The notes under the pieces: generated by a model
Told to the model about the DNA's origin: nothing
What the model saw: the letters and a program-made list of their open reading frames with translations, nothing else
The model's database searches: none
Translations under genes and position numbers: made by a program
NCBI RefSeq assembly: GCF_030052815.1
Contig: NC_079495.1
Coordinates: 56,274,773 to 56,338,772, forward strand
Reading direction: 5' to 3'
From: Hevea brasiliensis
Lineage: Eukaryota; Streptophyta; Magnoliopsida; Malpighiales; Euphorbiaceae
DNA length: 64,000 nt
In this document: piece by piece, positions 1 to 12,173 of the stretch
Layout of the letters: every line of letters begins with the position of its first letter
Position numbering within the stretch: the first letter of the stretch is position 1

Positions 1-2390
1 AATCGCTGATGGACTCACCTACCTGTGGTCTACTGGCTCACGATCGGGATCTCCAAGCATCACGCGTGGCAAAAGCAACGCGCTAAGCAATAATTCTTAG
101 TGGTGCAATAATATAATAGAAGAAAATAGCAAGAATATAAATGTGTATACAATGTGTATGCTTTCTTTGTTTGATCTTGGTATATTCATTAATTCATTAA
201 CTTTGTTCACTTTTATTCATTTGGTTGCCCCAAATAACCTACACTAGGTGATCGGATCGATAACGGGTAATCGCGATGGGTACCTAGTACCTCGGCCGCA
301 CACCATCGGTCACATATGCATCTCCGGCAGGTAAATGTAATGCCTAACAAGTCAGAATAATATCGTGCACAAGGCCAAGTCTCAATACAAAGTTAGAATG
401 GCTAAAAGCCATGAAATCACATAATGGCATTTTTGCCATGTGCGATCGCTAATCGAACCCTATTGGCATGCCAAACTATCCAAACCAATCTTGTTAGGTA
501 TACTAGGGCATTTGAAACTCTTAAATTTGTCAACTTGTGAATTTCAAATTTTTTTGTGTCACTATTCATCATTGGTCAACAAAAATGTTGACTTTTAGAA
601 TAAAAATGTGTACATCAACTTTGGCACTCCCAACATACCACATTTGGTGTTTAAAACTTGTTGGCATTAAGTGTTTTTACCATTTCTAAACATTAAACCA
701 AAGGAGCAGATTTTTCAGATTTTGTACCATAACTTCACTATTCCATTGGACACTGTTACTGTTGGAATTTGAAGAAATGTAAAACATAAAAGTTGTTCCT
801 TATTTTGTCTAGTTGAATTTCCTTTTTTGAATCACTCCATTTGGAGTTTTTTATCTCCAGATATGGCTCAAAAACCCAAGCTATCCGGATATGCAGTCTG
901 CAGAAATTTACCATATCTACAGTGCATGAACAGTGACTTGAGTCACTTATTTGAATGGGTTCTGGCCATAATTTGGGGTAGGTTCCTTCATGAAAGTTGT
1001 TTGTCTATGTCTTAACTTGTTGCTGTAAAAATTTCAGACCAATTGACCAAATCTACAGTGACTTATGGCCAAATGAACAGTTACTGTTCATTTGGTCAAA
1101 TTCTGCAGAGGCAGTTTCAGGGTCCCGGATTGTGGCTGAGTTTTGACCCTTTTGCTTTGGTCTTTTGGGCATGGTTTCTTCAGCAAAAATGTGCCATTAT
1201 AAGCCTAGTTTCATGTCCAATTGGCCAAACATCAATTGGACAAGCACAGCCCAAGTTATGGCAGTGCAAAGGGACTGAAATTTCAGTCCCTATGCTGCTG
1301 TCCATAGGGCAGCTTGCAACCTCAATTTGCAACCTCATTTTTCAATCCATTTGTTAGTCAAATTACCTAAAATGGTCACTAATTGACCATTAAAATGTCC
1401 TCTAACAATTTCCTAAGCAAACCCTAATTTTTGTTCAAGTCTCCAAGTTCTCAAAATTCAATTTATACATTAACTTACAATTTCAACTTAAATCATGTCC
1501 TTAAACATAAATTGAGTGAGAGAGAGTATAAATTAGGCACTAACCTTGTTTGGGCAGATTTTTCCAAAGCCCTAAACCTCACTTTTCTTCCTTTCCTTGG
1601 CTGCCAAAAGACTATGCAAGGTACTAGAACAAATTTTAGTGAAAGGGTACTAGGGTTTTAGGGTGAAATGAAGGAGAAATTGAAGTTTTGGAGTGAACAT
1701 CAATGGAGGGTGTTGAAGAGGGATTTCGGCTGCACTAAGGGGAGGAGGATGGCTGCTGGTTTCTTTGTTGAATTTGGTCTTCATTTGTCTTTTTAATTGT
1801 TAGTCAAAGGATGGCTTAAATGTGATTGGTCCACATTTTTAAATGATGTCATTTTTGCCTTATTTTTGCATTTTCTTTTCTTTTCTTTCACTACTCATTT
1901 CAATTTTCATTTCTAGTAATATTTCTTCATATTTGATGTCATATTAATTATTTACTCAACTGGGCAAGTTGGCCAAAAATCACCTCGTAAGGCTTAAATG
2001 ACCAAAATGCCCTCCGCTTGGCTTAACGGGTCAAAATTGGTCAGACTGATTGAGATATTTTTCTAGGTATTTTCTTGGCATTCTAATGCCATAGGAACCT
2101 CAATAACCCTTCTCTGGAGTCCCAAAAATTATTTTATAATTTTTCCCCCGGGTCTAGGGCTCTCGTTATAGAACCGCAACCTCCCTCCGATGACCCATCG
2201 CTTGGGCACCTACTGCTTGACTCGCTTGTATTTTATTTCTAAAATTTTTACTAAATTTTTCTTATTAATATTTAAGTTAATTAGGGTTCCTGACTTTAGT
2301 TTAAATATTTTTCCGGACGTTCTAGCTGTCCGGACCGACACCGGTCACCGGAACAGTAGAATGTACGGAGTGTACCGCGAGGGTGTTACA
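1..2390 (-). repeat. Element X: type-1a LTR, right-hand part (left part outside window)
   Basis: This is LTR sequence of the A/C family in minus orientation. It ends in GAGGGTGTTACA at 2390, the standard U3-side terminus. The next five bases, CTCTC (2391-2395), fit a target-site duplication, because the uninterrupted site in the other A LTR near 31105 reads GGGCTCTCGATCGG. It holds the shared LTR landmarks: the hairpin/TGGTGC block near 90-115, three ~200-bp degenerate units (about 785-1265), and the U3 end block from 2160. No coding domain is present; small open frames here are chance. Whether X is a solo LTR or one end of a full element cannot be decided, since its left end lies outside the window. 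Confidence 0.85.
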
Positions 2391-4819
2391 CTCTCGGTCG
2401 GTCTCTCCAGAACCTACACGTGGCAAAAAGTAACGCGCTAAGCAATAATGCTTAGTGGTGCCAATAATAAAATAAAAAGAAATAACAGAAAAAAAATATG
2501 CAGTGCATGTTCTGATGTCTTGTGCAGATAATTTTTTGATCATTATTGGTAATCTTATTTTTATTTTGTATTTGTTATATTCATAATTTCATTAAATTTA
2601 TCCACTTCCTTTTTTAGTTGTCCAAGTAACCTATATTGGATGACTGGACTAGATAAACGGGTAAACTGGCACTGGGTATCAAGTACCTGGGGCCGTCACA
2701 CCATCGGTCACATATGTATCTCCCAGTGTGCACCAAAACAGCTAATGAGCTGTAATAAATATTAGGCACAAGGCCAAGTATCAACACAATGTCAGAATGG
2801 CTAAAAGCCATAAAATCATAGAATGGCATAATGCCATGTGCAGTACTGCTAACTGAATCCTATTAGCATGCCAACCTATCTAAACCAATCTTGCTAGGTG
2901 TACTAGGGCATGTTACACTTTTAAATTGTACAATTCTTGAAATTTAAGTTTAGGTGTTACTATTCATTTCATTAGTCAACTAAAATATTGACTTTTGCAT
3001 AGACAATAGGTACATTGGTTCTAATACTCCCAACATACCATATTTTACATTCTAAAATTGTTGGTATTGGTTGCCAATACCATTTCTAAGCTTAATGTTA
3101 GTTGTTCAAAATTTTCAAATTTCAAGCCTTGTGTTTACTATTCAATTGGTTATTTTTACAGTAGGAATTTAGCAAAGTTGTCTCCATGAAAGTTGTTCCT
3201 TATTTTGTCTAGTTACATTTCCTTTTTTGAATCACTCCATTTGGAGTTTTGTAGCTCAAGTTATGGCATAAAAACCATAACTGGCCGGATTGGACAGAAT
3301 CCAAAATTCTGGGCAAAACTGGTTCTGCCAGATTTGGTAACCTAAGTTTGTTTGGCAAATTGACTAGGTTATGGTCAGAATTTGGATTTGTGTTCTTCAT
3401 GAAAGTTTTAGGTCTATGTCTCAGCTTTCTGTTGGTAAAATTCATGTCAATTGGACCTTTCTACACTGAGTTATGACCAAATGAATAAATACTGTTCATT
3501 TGGTCATTTTGCCCAGGCAGACTGCAGGTCACCCGAATTAGGGCAATTTTTAAGCCAACTTGGTTTGGTTTTCTGGGCAGGATTTCTTCACCAAAGTTGT
3601 GCCATTAAGTGTCTAGTTTCATGTCCAATTGGCCTTGCACCAATTGAACCTCTACAACTCCAGTTATTGCTGCCCAAATCTGTTGGACTCATGCCTAGTC
3701 CTGCAGGTCACCAAGGGCAGCCATACTAACCTCAATTCCCACTACACAAACCACTTCATTTCTTGTTTACACATAACCAAATGGTCACTAATTGACCATT
3801 AAAACTTACTTTCACCAACACATGAACAAGATCCAAGTTTTTGTGTCCAAACCCTAACTCCAACAACTAAAATTTTCATACACATACAATCCATAGTTTA
3901 CAACACCAACATCATGTTCAATGGCAGCCATACACAAAATTTTTAGAATAAGTTGGCACTAACCTTGACTTAGGTACTTTCCAAGGCTTAAAAACTTCAC
4001 TTTCTCCCTTTCAAATTGCTGCCCAAAGCTTGCTCTAGCGGTAGGGATAATTTTTAATAAAAGGAGCAAGGGATTTTATGGTGTAAAATGGTGGGAAAGG
4101 AAGCTTGGTTGGGATGGCAATGGTGGATTGCTTGGAGCTGGTTCATTGCAGCTAAAGAAGATGAAAGAAACTGATTTGTTTTCTTTCATTTTCTGCCCAT
4201 TTAGTCATTTTAAATGAGTTATTGCCATGTGTCACAATGTGATTGGGTGGAAGGATTTTAATTGCATAAGCATATGTCAAAAGTCCCATTTTTCTTTATT
4301 TTTTTTCTTTCCTTTCTATTCATTTTCAATTAAATTTTTAGCAATATTTATTCACTTTTTGTGTCATGATAATTATTTACTTAATTGGACAAGTCGGCTA
4401 AAAATCATCTCTGAAGATGAAATGACCAAAATGCCCTCCGTTTGGCTTAACAGACCAAAATTGTCTGTACCGATTGAAAAATTTTCTTAGCATTTTCTTG
4501 GCATTCTAATGCCATAGAATCCTCAATGACCCTTCTCTGGAGTCTCAAAAATTATTTTATGAATTTTCTCCTAGGTCTAGGGCTCCTAGTTGCGAGAACC
4601 GCAACTTCCCACTAGGTTACCCATCGCTAGGGCACCGACTCATTTAACTTGGTTGTATTTTATTTCTAAAATTTTTTCTAAATTTTTCTTATTAATATTT
4701 AAGTTAACTATGGTTCCTCACTTTAGTTTAAATATTTTTTCGGACGTTCTAACTATCTGGACTGACAATGGTCACGGGAATAGTAGAATGTGCGTAATTG
4801 CTACAGGGAGGGTGTTACA
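2391..4819 (-). repeat. Element A: left (3') LTR, type 1a, cut by X
   Basis: The sequence continues the A LTR after the X insertion and ends in GGGTGTTACA at 4819, directly next to the polypurine tract of A. It aligns with the second part of A's right LTR (30663-32317), for example over the block around 2400-2520 against 31105-31230. It carries the CTAAGCA/TGCTTAG hairpin (2438-2455), three degenerate ~200-bp units (3188-3670) and the GTTGCG/CGCAAC hairpin (4589-4605). The left part of this LTR lies outside the window. Confidence 0.85.
3188..3670 (-). repeat. Three degenerate ~200-bp units in A left LTR
   Basis: Units near 3188, 3393 and 3582, ending in AAGTTATGGC, GAGTTATGACC and CAGTTATTGCT; spacing about 204 and 190 bp. 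Confidence 0.7.
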
Positions 4820-4834
4820 ACTCTTTCCCTATAA
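4820..4834 (-). promoter_or_regulatory. Element A polypurine tract (degraded)
   Basis: Read on the minus strand this is a purine run, AGGGAAAGAG, directly abutting the 3' LTR, where plus-strand DNA synthesis would be primed. Compared with the clean AGAGGGGAAG of C it has base changes, in keeping with the age of A. Confidence 0.7.
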
Positions 4835-4881
4835 TTTAAATTTCGTCCTCGAAATTTACCTGATGCAAACAATTGAGAAAA

Positions 4882-5592
4882 CTATTGCCTCATCGTCTCT
4901 TCACTTTCCCAAGTTGCCTCCTCGGTGTTGTGGTGCCTCCAAAGCACTTTCACCAGTGGAATATGCTTATTCCTCAACTCTTTCACTTCCCGAGCTAGGA
5001 TCTGTATGGGTTCTTCTTTATATGTGAAGTCCGGTTATACTTCAATTTCTTCCATGGAGATGACATGTGAAGGATCTGAGCGGTATCTTCTTAGCATAGA
5101 CACATGGAACACATTGTGGATCTTGTCCAGCTATGGTGGTAAAGCTAGCCTGTAGGCCCCTAGACCCACACGTTCAATGACTTCATATGGACCAAAGAAT
5201 CTAGGGCTTAACTTACCTTTTCTTCCAAACCTTAGTACCTTTTTCCACGGTGACACCTTGAGGAACACTTTGTTACCAACCGCATATGTTATTTCTTTTC
5301 TCTTCAGGTCGGCATAAGATTTTTTTCTGTCTGAGGCAATCTTCAGATTGGCTTTGATTAGTTTTACCTTCTCCTTAGTCTGTTTCACTAGGTCTAGCCC
5401 TACCAATTTATCTTCGCCCAATTCAGTCCAGCACACTGGAGTTCTACATTTCCTCCCATAAAGTGCTTTATATGGGGCCATTTGGATGCTAGCTTGGTAG
5501 CTATTGTTGTATGCAAATTCTGCCAGTGGGAGATATCTATCCCAACTTCCCTCAAATTCAATGACACAACTCCTCAGCATATCCTCAAGGAC
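4882..5592 (-). pseudogene. Element A integrase C-terminal domain and chromodomain (broken)
   Basis: This is the part of Pol after the intron-like insert. Reading on the minus strand, it begins VLEDMLRSC and runs through the end of the integrase core, the GPY/F-type region (GKLSPRFFGPYEVIERVG) and a chromodomain with VLWRHHNTEEATWE, ending at a TAG at 4882-4884. The frame stays in register to the end, but a Glu codon has become TAG at 5131-5133. Chromodomains of this kind bind histone marks and steer integration to heterochromatin. The partner upstream is the integrase core at 5668-6459; the polypurine tract and 3' LTR follow within 65 bp. Certain as a chromovirus remnant; not functional as it stands. 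Confidence 0.9.
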
Positions 5593-5667
5593 CTGACATA
5601 TATTTCACATTATTATTACCATTTCAGTTCAATATGTGTATTAGTTCAATTGGTTTCAATTGTTTAC
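5593..5667 (-). other. Intron-like 75-bp insert in element A integrase
   Basis: On the minus strand the insert begins GTAAACAATTG and ends ATATATGTCAG, so it has GT-AG borders, and it is AT-rich. Removing it joins the codons ...RVIQ to VLEDML in frame. Reading through it instead gives a TGA after three codons (5656-5658). The same 75-bp insert sits at the same codon in element C (45712-45786), with the same stop. Element F has no insert at this place (near 18645-18665). Splicing is inferred; no transcript evidence is available here. Confidence 0.7.
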
Positions 5668-6459
5668 TTGGATTACTCTTTCTGATTGCCCATCCGTCTG
5701 AGGATGGAAAGCTATGCTGAAGTGGAGTTGTGTACCCAATGACTCATGCAACTTCTTCCAAAATCTCGATATAAACCTTTGGTCTCGATCAGATATGATG
5801 GACTCGATCAGATATGATGGAAAGTGGAATTCCATGTAGTCTAACTATCTCACTAATATACAATTTTGCTAACTTCTCTAATGAGTAGTCAGTCCTTACT
5901 GGCAGAAAGTGTGCTGACTTCGTCAATCTATCTACTATCACCCATACTGCATCATGCTTCTTCTGGGTGAGAGTTAGACCACTTCCAAAATCCATGGTGA
6001 TCCGATCCCATTTCCATTCAGGTATGCGTATAGGCTGTGGCAAACCCGATGGAACTTGATGTTCTGTCTTGACTTGCTGACATGTCAAGCATTTAGTCAC
6101 CTAGTCAGCTATGTCCTTCTTCATACCAGGCCACCAATACTGAAGCTTCAGATCATGATACATTTTTGTACTTCCTGGGTGCATAGCATAAATACTGGTG
6201 TGTGCCTCTTTTAGAATACTGGCCTTCAATTTCGTATCATCTGGTAAACACGGTCTTCTTTTGTAGTACAAACACCCATCTGTTTTCACTTCATAGTCAG
6301 TTTCTTTCCCTTCTAGGATTTTATTCATAATAGCCTTTAGCTTCTCATCTACCTTCTACCCATCTAAAATCTGCTGTAGCAAGTTTGGCCTCACTTGCAA
6401 CTTATCCAAAATAGCTCCATCTCGAGCCAAAGATAGATGGGCATTCAATGATCTCAAAG
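5668..6459 (-). pseudogene. Element A integrase zinc domain and catalytic core (broken)
   Basis: The minus-strand reading shows the HHCC zinc-binding domain ([20 protein letters not shown], then CLTCQQ) followed by the DDE core ([26 protein letters not shown]; and the final SER with the catalytic Glu next to the intron-like insert). Integrase joins the reverse-transcribed DNA to the host chromosome. Breaks include a Tyr codon turned to TAG just before the Cys pair (about 6102), a further stop near 6357, and a 19-bp tandem duplication at 5784-5821 that shifts the frame at the second catalytic Asp. The first 100 or so bases are the linker after RNase H. Confidence 0.88.
5784..5821. repeat. 19-bp tandem duplication inside A integrase
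   Basis: The 19-mer CTCGATCAGATATGATGGA occurs twice in a row (5784-5802 and 5803-5821). Element C has a single copy of the matching sequence near 45580-45595. The duplication causes a frameshift at the catalytic SDQDP region. Confidence 0.9.
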
Positions 6460-6874
6460 CTGTGATGGATTTTCTGCTCAAAGCATCAACAACTATATTT
6501 GCTTTCCCAGGATGATAGTCAATCACACAATCATAGTTCTTCAGGAACTCAATCTATCGCCTTTGTCTAAGGTTGAGCTCCTTCTGGGTTGGCAAGTATT
6601 TCAGACTTTTATGGTCTGTGTAAATGTAACACTTTTCACCATACAAATAGTGCCTCCATATCTTCAATGTGAAGATAATTGCTGCAAGTTCTAGATCATG
6701 GGTAGTGTAATTCTGTTCATGTGGCCTCAGCTGCCTGGAAGCATAAGCTACCACCTTTCCCTCTTGCATCAATACACACCCTAACCCATTATGAGAGGCA
6801 TCACTGTAGACCACAAAGTCCTTTCCTGACACTGGCTGTGTTAACATTGGTGCCTCTGTCAACATAGCCTTCAA
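6460..6874 (-). pseudogene. Element A RNase H domain (broken)
   Basis: The reading shows the retroelement RNase H pattern: [17 protein letters not shown] with the first catalytic Asp, then [10 protein letters not shown] with the Glu, then [12 protein letters not shown] with the next Asp, and the tail DALSRKS. This domain removes RNA from the RNA-DNA hybrid during reverse transcription. A Trp codon at about 6553 has become TAG (C reads RQRRWIEF here). It lies directly downstream of RT in the same polyprotein; another Trp-to-TAG change near 6904 separates the two open stretches. Confidence 0.9.
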
Positions 6875-7660
6875 CTTCTCAAAACTGGTCTGACACTTGT
6901 CATTCTAGTCAAATCTGACATTCTTGTGTAACAACTTGGTCATTGGAGCAGCTATTAAGGAAAATCCCTTTACAAATCTTCTATAATACCCAGCTAGCCC
7001 TAAGAAACTTCTGACCTCAGTTGTATTCCTGGGAGGCTTCCATTCCATCACTGCTTCTATTTTCTTGGGATCCACTCTAATCCCATCAGCTAACACTATG
7101 TGTCCAAGGAATGCGATCTCATTCAACCAGAAGTCACACTTGGACAACTTAGCATACAGCTTCTTTTCTCTCAGGATTTGCAGAACAATCCTTAAATGCT
7201 CATCATGTTCTTCCCTGGTCTTGGAATACACCAAAATATCATCAATAAAGACCACTACGAACCGATCTAGGTATGGATGGAAGATACGGTTCATAAGGTC
7301 CATGAATGCCGCTGGTGCATTTGTTAGGCCAAAGGGCATCACTAGGAACTCATAATGCCCATATCGGGTCCTGAATGCTGTCTTTGGCACATCTGCATCC
7401 TTCACCCTCAACTGATGATACCCTGATCTGAGATCAATTTTGGAAAATACTCCTACTCCCTTCAACTGATCAAACAGATCATCAATTCTAGGCAACGGAT
7501 ATTTGTTCTTCACAGTCACTGTATTTAACTGCCGGTAATCAATGCATAACCTCAAAGTCCCATCCTTCTTCTTTACAAACAGCACTGGAGCTCCCCATGG
7601 TGACACATCAAGGCGTATGAACCCTTATCCAAGAACTCAGAATCGGATTTTCGCCTTCCT
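6875..7660 (-). pseudogene. Element A reverse transcriptase (broken)
   Basis: The long open stretch 6905-7606 encodes a typical Ty3/gypsy [53 protein letters not shown], and the catalytic box [11 protein letters not shown], then the thumb with [11 protein letters not shown]. All core motifs are present, which makes this the best-preserved RT in the window. The frame is broken upstream near 7610-7620, just before SPWGAPV, and by a TAG at about 6904. It makes DNA from the element RNA, primed at the site at 9660-9671. Confidence 0.92.
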
Positions 7661-8429
7661 TCAGTGCAGGCGCCATCCTATAAGGAGCAATAGAGATTGG
7701 TGCTGTACCCGGCAGTATCTCAATAGCAAATTCAACTTCCCTTTCTGGTGGCAAGCCAGGCAATTCTTCAGGGAACACATCTGGAAGTCTCTTACTGTGG
7801 GTATATCACATGGATCTGGCTTAGCCTGCCTAGTATCCACCACATGTGCTAGGTAGGCTTTACAGCCTTTTCTCATTAGTTTTCTTGTAACTGTGGCTGA
7901 GATGACATTGGAAAAGAAATCTGTCCTTTCCCCCATAACTGTAATCTCATTACCCTTAGGAGTTTTCAAAGAAATTCTCTTCAATTTACAATCAACCATT
8001 GCCTGATGATGTGACAACCAGTCCATTCCCAAAATCACGTCAAACTAATGGAAAGGCAACTCAATCAGGTCTGCCAAGAATTCATACCCCTGAATCCTTA
8101 ACGGGCAACCTTTGTACACTTTATTCACCATTACACTGTGGCCCAATGGATTAGTGACCAGAACATCTTGGTCACTCTCCCCTACCAGTATCCCCCTTTC
8201 TATGGGTAAGTTAATGCAGATATATGAATGAGTGGATCCTGGATCCACCAATGCATGCACAGATGTATTGTAGAGGGAGAACATACCCCTGATGATGTTC
8301 GGGGCATCTTGCTCCTCCTGAGCTCTTATGGCATAGGCTCTGGTAGGTGGTCTGCCCTCAGACCTCTCTGCTAGCTCAGATGTAGGCCTCTGTGATGGTC
8401 CCACTGCCTCAGATTTACTAGATTTCCGA
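7661..8429 (-). pseudogene. Element A aspartic protease and linker to RT (broken)
   Basis: The protease active site reads [12 protein letters not shown], the DPGSTHS variant usual in plant Ty3/gypsy elements instead of DTGA. The flap and C-terminal part follow ([19 protein letters not shown]). A GAG-to-TAG change near 8047 separates the two halves; C still has the Glu. A further frameshift lies near 7770 in the linker that leads to RT. The enzyme cuts the Gag-Pol precursor. It sits directly after the gag zinc knuckle, consistent with one fused gag-pol frame. Confidence 0.88.
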
Positions 8430-9555
8430 CCCCTTTATGGTGCAGGAGCAGGTCTGTCTGCTTGTGTTGGAGCAGCTATAGTAGTTCTGTGTGGATAGTT
8501 CCTCAGCTGATGCTCTGTCGACCCACACCTTAAGCAGGCACTCGTCACTCTCCTACACTCCCCCTATGCCACTTCAGGCAATGTGGACATGCAGAAGATG
8601 CTGGGGCTAGTCCCCTGAATCCCGTCCCTAGAAAGCTGCCCATAGATGGTGTGGACTGACCTTTCCTAGGGATGAACTGTGGCCTAGGCCCCTTGGGTCT
8701 GACCCTGACTTTGTGGTTGACTTGAACTCTGTGCAGGTGGACCCTTAAACTTCTTTCTAGGTGCAGGGGATGAACTAGACTGACCCGGGCCCCTCTTCTG
8801 TTGCCTCTCTCTTCTGGTCTTTTCACTTATTCTAACCTTTTCAACTTTTATAGTAGCTTCCACTAACTTGGTGAAGTCTATAATTCCCAAAGCAGTAATC
8901 ATGATCTTTATGTTATCATTTAATCCCTCTTCAAATCTCTTACACCTCTCAACTTCATTAGGGACTATCTCCCTTCCATAGCGGCTCAGTCTAACAAATT
9001 CCTTTTCATACTCGGCAACTATTAGCTGTCTCTGCCTCAGGTTAATGAACTCTCTTCTTCTCTCTTCTAGGTATACACTACCCACATATTTCTTCTTGAA
9101 TTCTGAGAGGAAGAATCCCAAGTTATTAGTTCTGATTGCACTTCACTAGACATCGTATCCCACCATTCATATGCATCATTTTGCAACAGAGATATAACAG
9201 CTTCTAGGTTTTGCTCTGGAGTGCAGTGGAGTTGTTTTAAAACCCTTCCTGTTCTATTCAACCAATTTTCGGCTGCAACAGAATCATCTTCTCTCTTGCC
9301 AAAGAAATCCACTGCTCCAAATTTACTCAGTCTTTCCAGGTGTGATTTCTGTTGTGGAGATGATGGTGGTGGTGCCATTACCTGAGCCATTTGTCTAAAG
9401 AATTCGGCCATTTGCTGGAACATGGCCTGTGGAGGTTGAGCAGGCTCTGCTTGAGCTGGCGGAGTAGGTTCTCCTCTACCCCCAGTCTAAGCTACTGCAG
9501 GTGGAGCATGACTCTCCACTTCCTCCTCAACTACCCTCTAAGATGAAGGGTTCAT
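8430..9555 (-). pseudogene. Element A gag (broken)
   Basis: The start codon is at 9555 (minus strand), at the position used in C, E and G. A stop appears at codon 6 (C has Gln there). The capsid region is recognisable: MFQQMAEFFRQM, the Pro-rich stretch, LERLSKFGAVDFFG, LHCTPEQNLE and NDAYEWWDT. A frameshift near 9100 is followed by VAEYEKEFVRLSRYGREIVP. The C-terminus has a CX2CX3HX3C motif and a CCHC knuckle whose last Cys is Tyr (TAT near 8493-8495). Gag packages the element RNA; the loss of a zinc ligand would damage RNA binding. Confidence 0.88.
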
Positions 9556-9659
9556 ATCCTATTTAACAAAGACAACAGATCTGCATTAGTGTTACCTCGA
9601 CTCTTACAAATGCAATGCATAGTATGGACTCAATCTAGGCCCAGAAATGCCTAAACCGT

Positions 9660-9671
9660 GCCCTGATACCA
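9660..9671 (-). promoter_or_regulatory. Element A primer-binding site (tRNA-iMet)
   Basis: The minus strand reads TGGTATCAGGGC, one base away from TGGTATCAGAGC, the sequence complementary to the 3' end of initiator tRNA-Met. It lies five bases inside the right (5') LTR, which fixes the minus orientation of A. The stretch between here and the gag start (9556-9659) is untranslated leader. Confidence 0.9.
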
Positions 9672-9676
9672 TTAAA

Positions 9677-9836
9677 TGTGACACCCCTTACCCGTCTACA
9701 ATATGGCCGAGCAAGATATGTCAAACAGTGTACCGGAATACCCTATTTTATTTTAATCCTTTTTATCCTTCCTTATTTATTTTTATCATAGTTGTAAAGT
9801 ACAAATGGTGAAGTATAATTTATTTAAGTCATTTAT
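9677..9836 (-). repeat. Element A right (5') LTR, first part
   Basis: It starts TGTGACACCCCTTACCCG at 9677 and is interrupted after 160 bp by element E. The TTTAT at 9832-9836 is the left copy of E's target-site duplication. The LTR resumes at 30663. Confidence 0.9.
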
Positions 9837-10874
9837 TGTGACACCCCTTACCCGACTACAGTGTAGCCGAGCAAGCAATGCCACTCAGTGTGCCGGAGCA
9901 CTCTATTTTATCCTAATTAATTTTTATCATAATTTTGAATATAACTTGTGAAATATAATTCATTTTAAGCCATTTATTGAAATTTTTATTTATTTGAGGT
10001 TCCGAAAATTTTAAAGAAAATTCGGCAGAATACCGGCTAAAAATGGAGAAAACCGTTCTTCGGAACCTGTGAAAAACACTTCCTATATTCATATTCAATC
10101 ATCTCAATTCCATTTATCAAAATCTCAACATTTTTCAACCATTCATTTCTCAATCATTCATCACATGTGATAATCATATATAAATTACAGATACACATTC
10201 ACTTTTCCATTTATAAACATAATTCTCATTATTTACATGAACATCAAATTACATTTCATAAGTTCATTTACACATGAGAAAATAAAATCAATTACAAAAT
10301 ACCAAAATGACACCTAGTGTCCTACCAATGCACTGCAGACGATGAGGTGACATGCACACTATGCGTAATCGTGAACGGCCTTACCCAATCTATGGTCTAT
10401 GGGCCCTCTTTCCAAATCTTCAGTACCTACGCTTTTCAAAAGCGACGCGCTAAGCATAAAGCTTAGTGGTGCCAATAATACAAGAAAATATAATATGCAA
10501 ATAAAAATCATAATTTCTTAGCCATTGTGTTCATAAGAACTGAATAATTACCAACTTAATGTTTAGTCGAGGGCTAATTACGTTTTATGATATTAACTTC
10601 TTCATGCATTTTGTTAATTATTTTCTTCATGATCTTGAGTTTCTTTCTATTCTATCATAATCATTCCTGATATTTAATTTTCATATTTTCTTTAACAATC
10701 AGTTCAATTACAGTTATACTTTTCCATGCCCAAGTAACCTATACTGAACGACTGGACTGGATAACGGGTCGTTGGCACTGGACACCGCGGTGTCTCGGGC
10801 CGTCATACTATGGGACGCAGAACGTCAACCACGTATGCAGTCAGTATGGCTAAAAGCCATGATATCACATAATC

Positions 10875-10930
10875 GGGCATAAAAGCCATGAATACGGGCA
10901 TAAAAGCCATGAATACGGGCATAAAGCCTT
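10875..10930. repeat. 21-bp minisatellite in E LTR 1
   Basis: Two full copies of GGGCATAAAAGCCATGAATAC and a partial third. The matching array in E LTR 2 has one more unit. Confidence 0.9.
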
Positions 10931-11703
10931 TCGCAGTACTGCTAAAACAATACCCTATTGGAATGCCAAACTATCCAATCCGACACACATGTCTAGGCAA
11001 TACAAGGGCACATAATATCATTAAATGTTCATAAGTTTTATTATTTCATTTTATGTTCCAATTATCATTCATAGTATTTTAATTTTATTTATAGTAGAAG
11101 CATAAATCTTCAAATCTCATTTTTATATAATTTATGCATTCATCATACCATTCACGTTAATTGCAATTTACATCAATCGATTTTCATGTACCATTTGTAC
11201 ATCGAAATATTTCCATTTCTCTCATGATGAGAGCAATTAACCCATTTACACATCCATGTGATTCATCTAATCGTTACAATATTTATATGAATTAGTATTC
11301 ACATTATTACCTCTCATGTACCAATTTTTGTACAAGGTATTATAATCCTATTTGAAACAAAGACGTAAATCCTAATGATAACTTTATCTCATTTATACTC
11401 TAAACAATCCATTTGTGTTAATTACAATTTATATTTCAAGTTGTATTACTTATGTAATATGTGTCATTTTGTTTACTATTCACCTTACTAGTCAACCAAA
11501 ATGTTGACTTTTTCATACACAATAAATTTATTGAACCTAAGTTCTCAAAGATACCACATTTTGCATTTAAAACTTGTTGGAATAAGTCAAAAATACCATT
11601 TCCAAACTTAAAACCAAGAGGGCAGAATTTTCAGTTTTTGTGACCCAACTTTACTGTTCCATTAAGCCCTGTTGTAGTGGGAATTTGAGGAAATGGTAAA
11701 CAA

Positions 11704-12173
11704 GAAAGTTGTTCCTTATTTTGTCTAGTTGAATTTCCTTTTTTGAATCACTCCATTTGGAGTTTTGTAGCTCCAGATATGGTCCAAAAACCACAGCTGG
11801 CCGGATTGCCAAACTGCAAAATTGACCATATCTACAGTAACATGAACAGTGACTGCCACTGCCATTTGGGTTAGGTTCTGGTCATAATTTGGGGTAAGTT
11901 TCTTCATGAAAGTTGTTTGTCTATGTCTTAACTTGTTTCTGTAAAATTTTCAGGTCAATTGACCATATCTACAATGGCTTATGGCCAAATGAACAGTTTC
12001 ATTTGGTCATTTCTGCAGGTGCTGTTGCAGGGTATCCGGATTGGAGCCAACTTTTGCTCCTCTTGCTTTGGTCTTTTGGGCATAGTTTCTTCAGCAAAAA
12101 TGTGCCATTATAAGCCTAGTTTCATGTCCAATTGGCCAAACACCAATTGGACCTACACAGCCAAAGTTATGGC
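11704..12173 (-). repeat. Three degenerate ~200-bp units in E LTR 1
   Basis: Units start near 11704, 11906 and 12094. Each runs from a TTCATGAAAGTTGT-like start, through GTCTA and a TTTC(A) plus CAATTGG-like part, to a TATGG end (GATATGG, CTTATGG, AGTTATGG). The spacing is about 202 and 188 bp. Confidence 0.7.

Noticed and set aside
5593..5667. The 75-bp integrase insert as a small transposon
   Set aside because: I see no terminal inverted repeats or target duplication at its borders, and its length and borders are the same in A and C; an intron fits better.
6875..7660. RT that might come from an integrated plant pararetrovirus
   Set aside because: The order protease, RT, RNase H, integrase, chromodomain, with LTRs and 5-bp duplications, is that of a chromovirus; no movement or coat protein is present.
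4820..9676. A single intact gag-pol gene in element A
   Set aside because: Stops at codon 6, near 8047, 6904, 6553, 6102 and 5131, plus several frameshifts, show it is dead.
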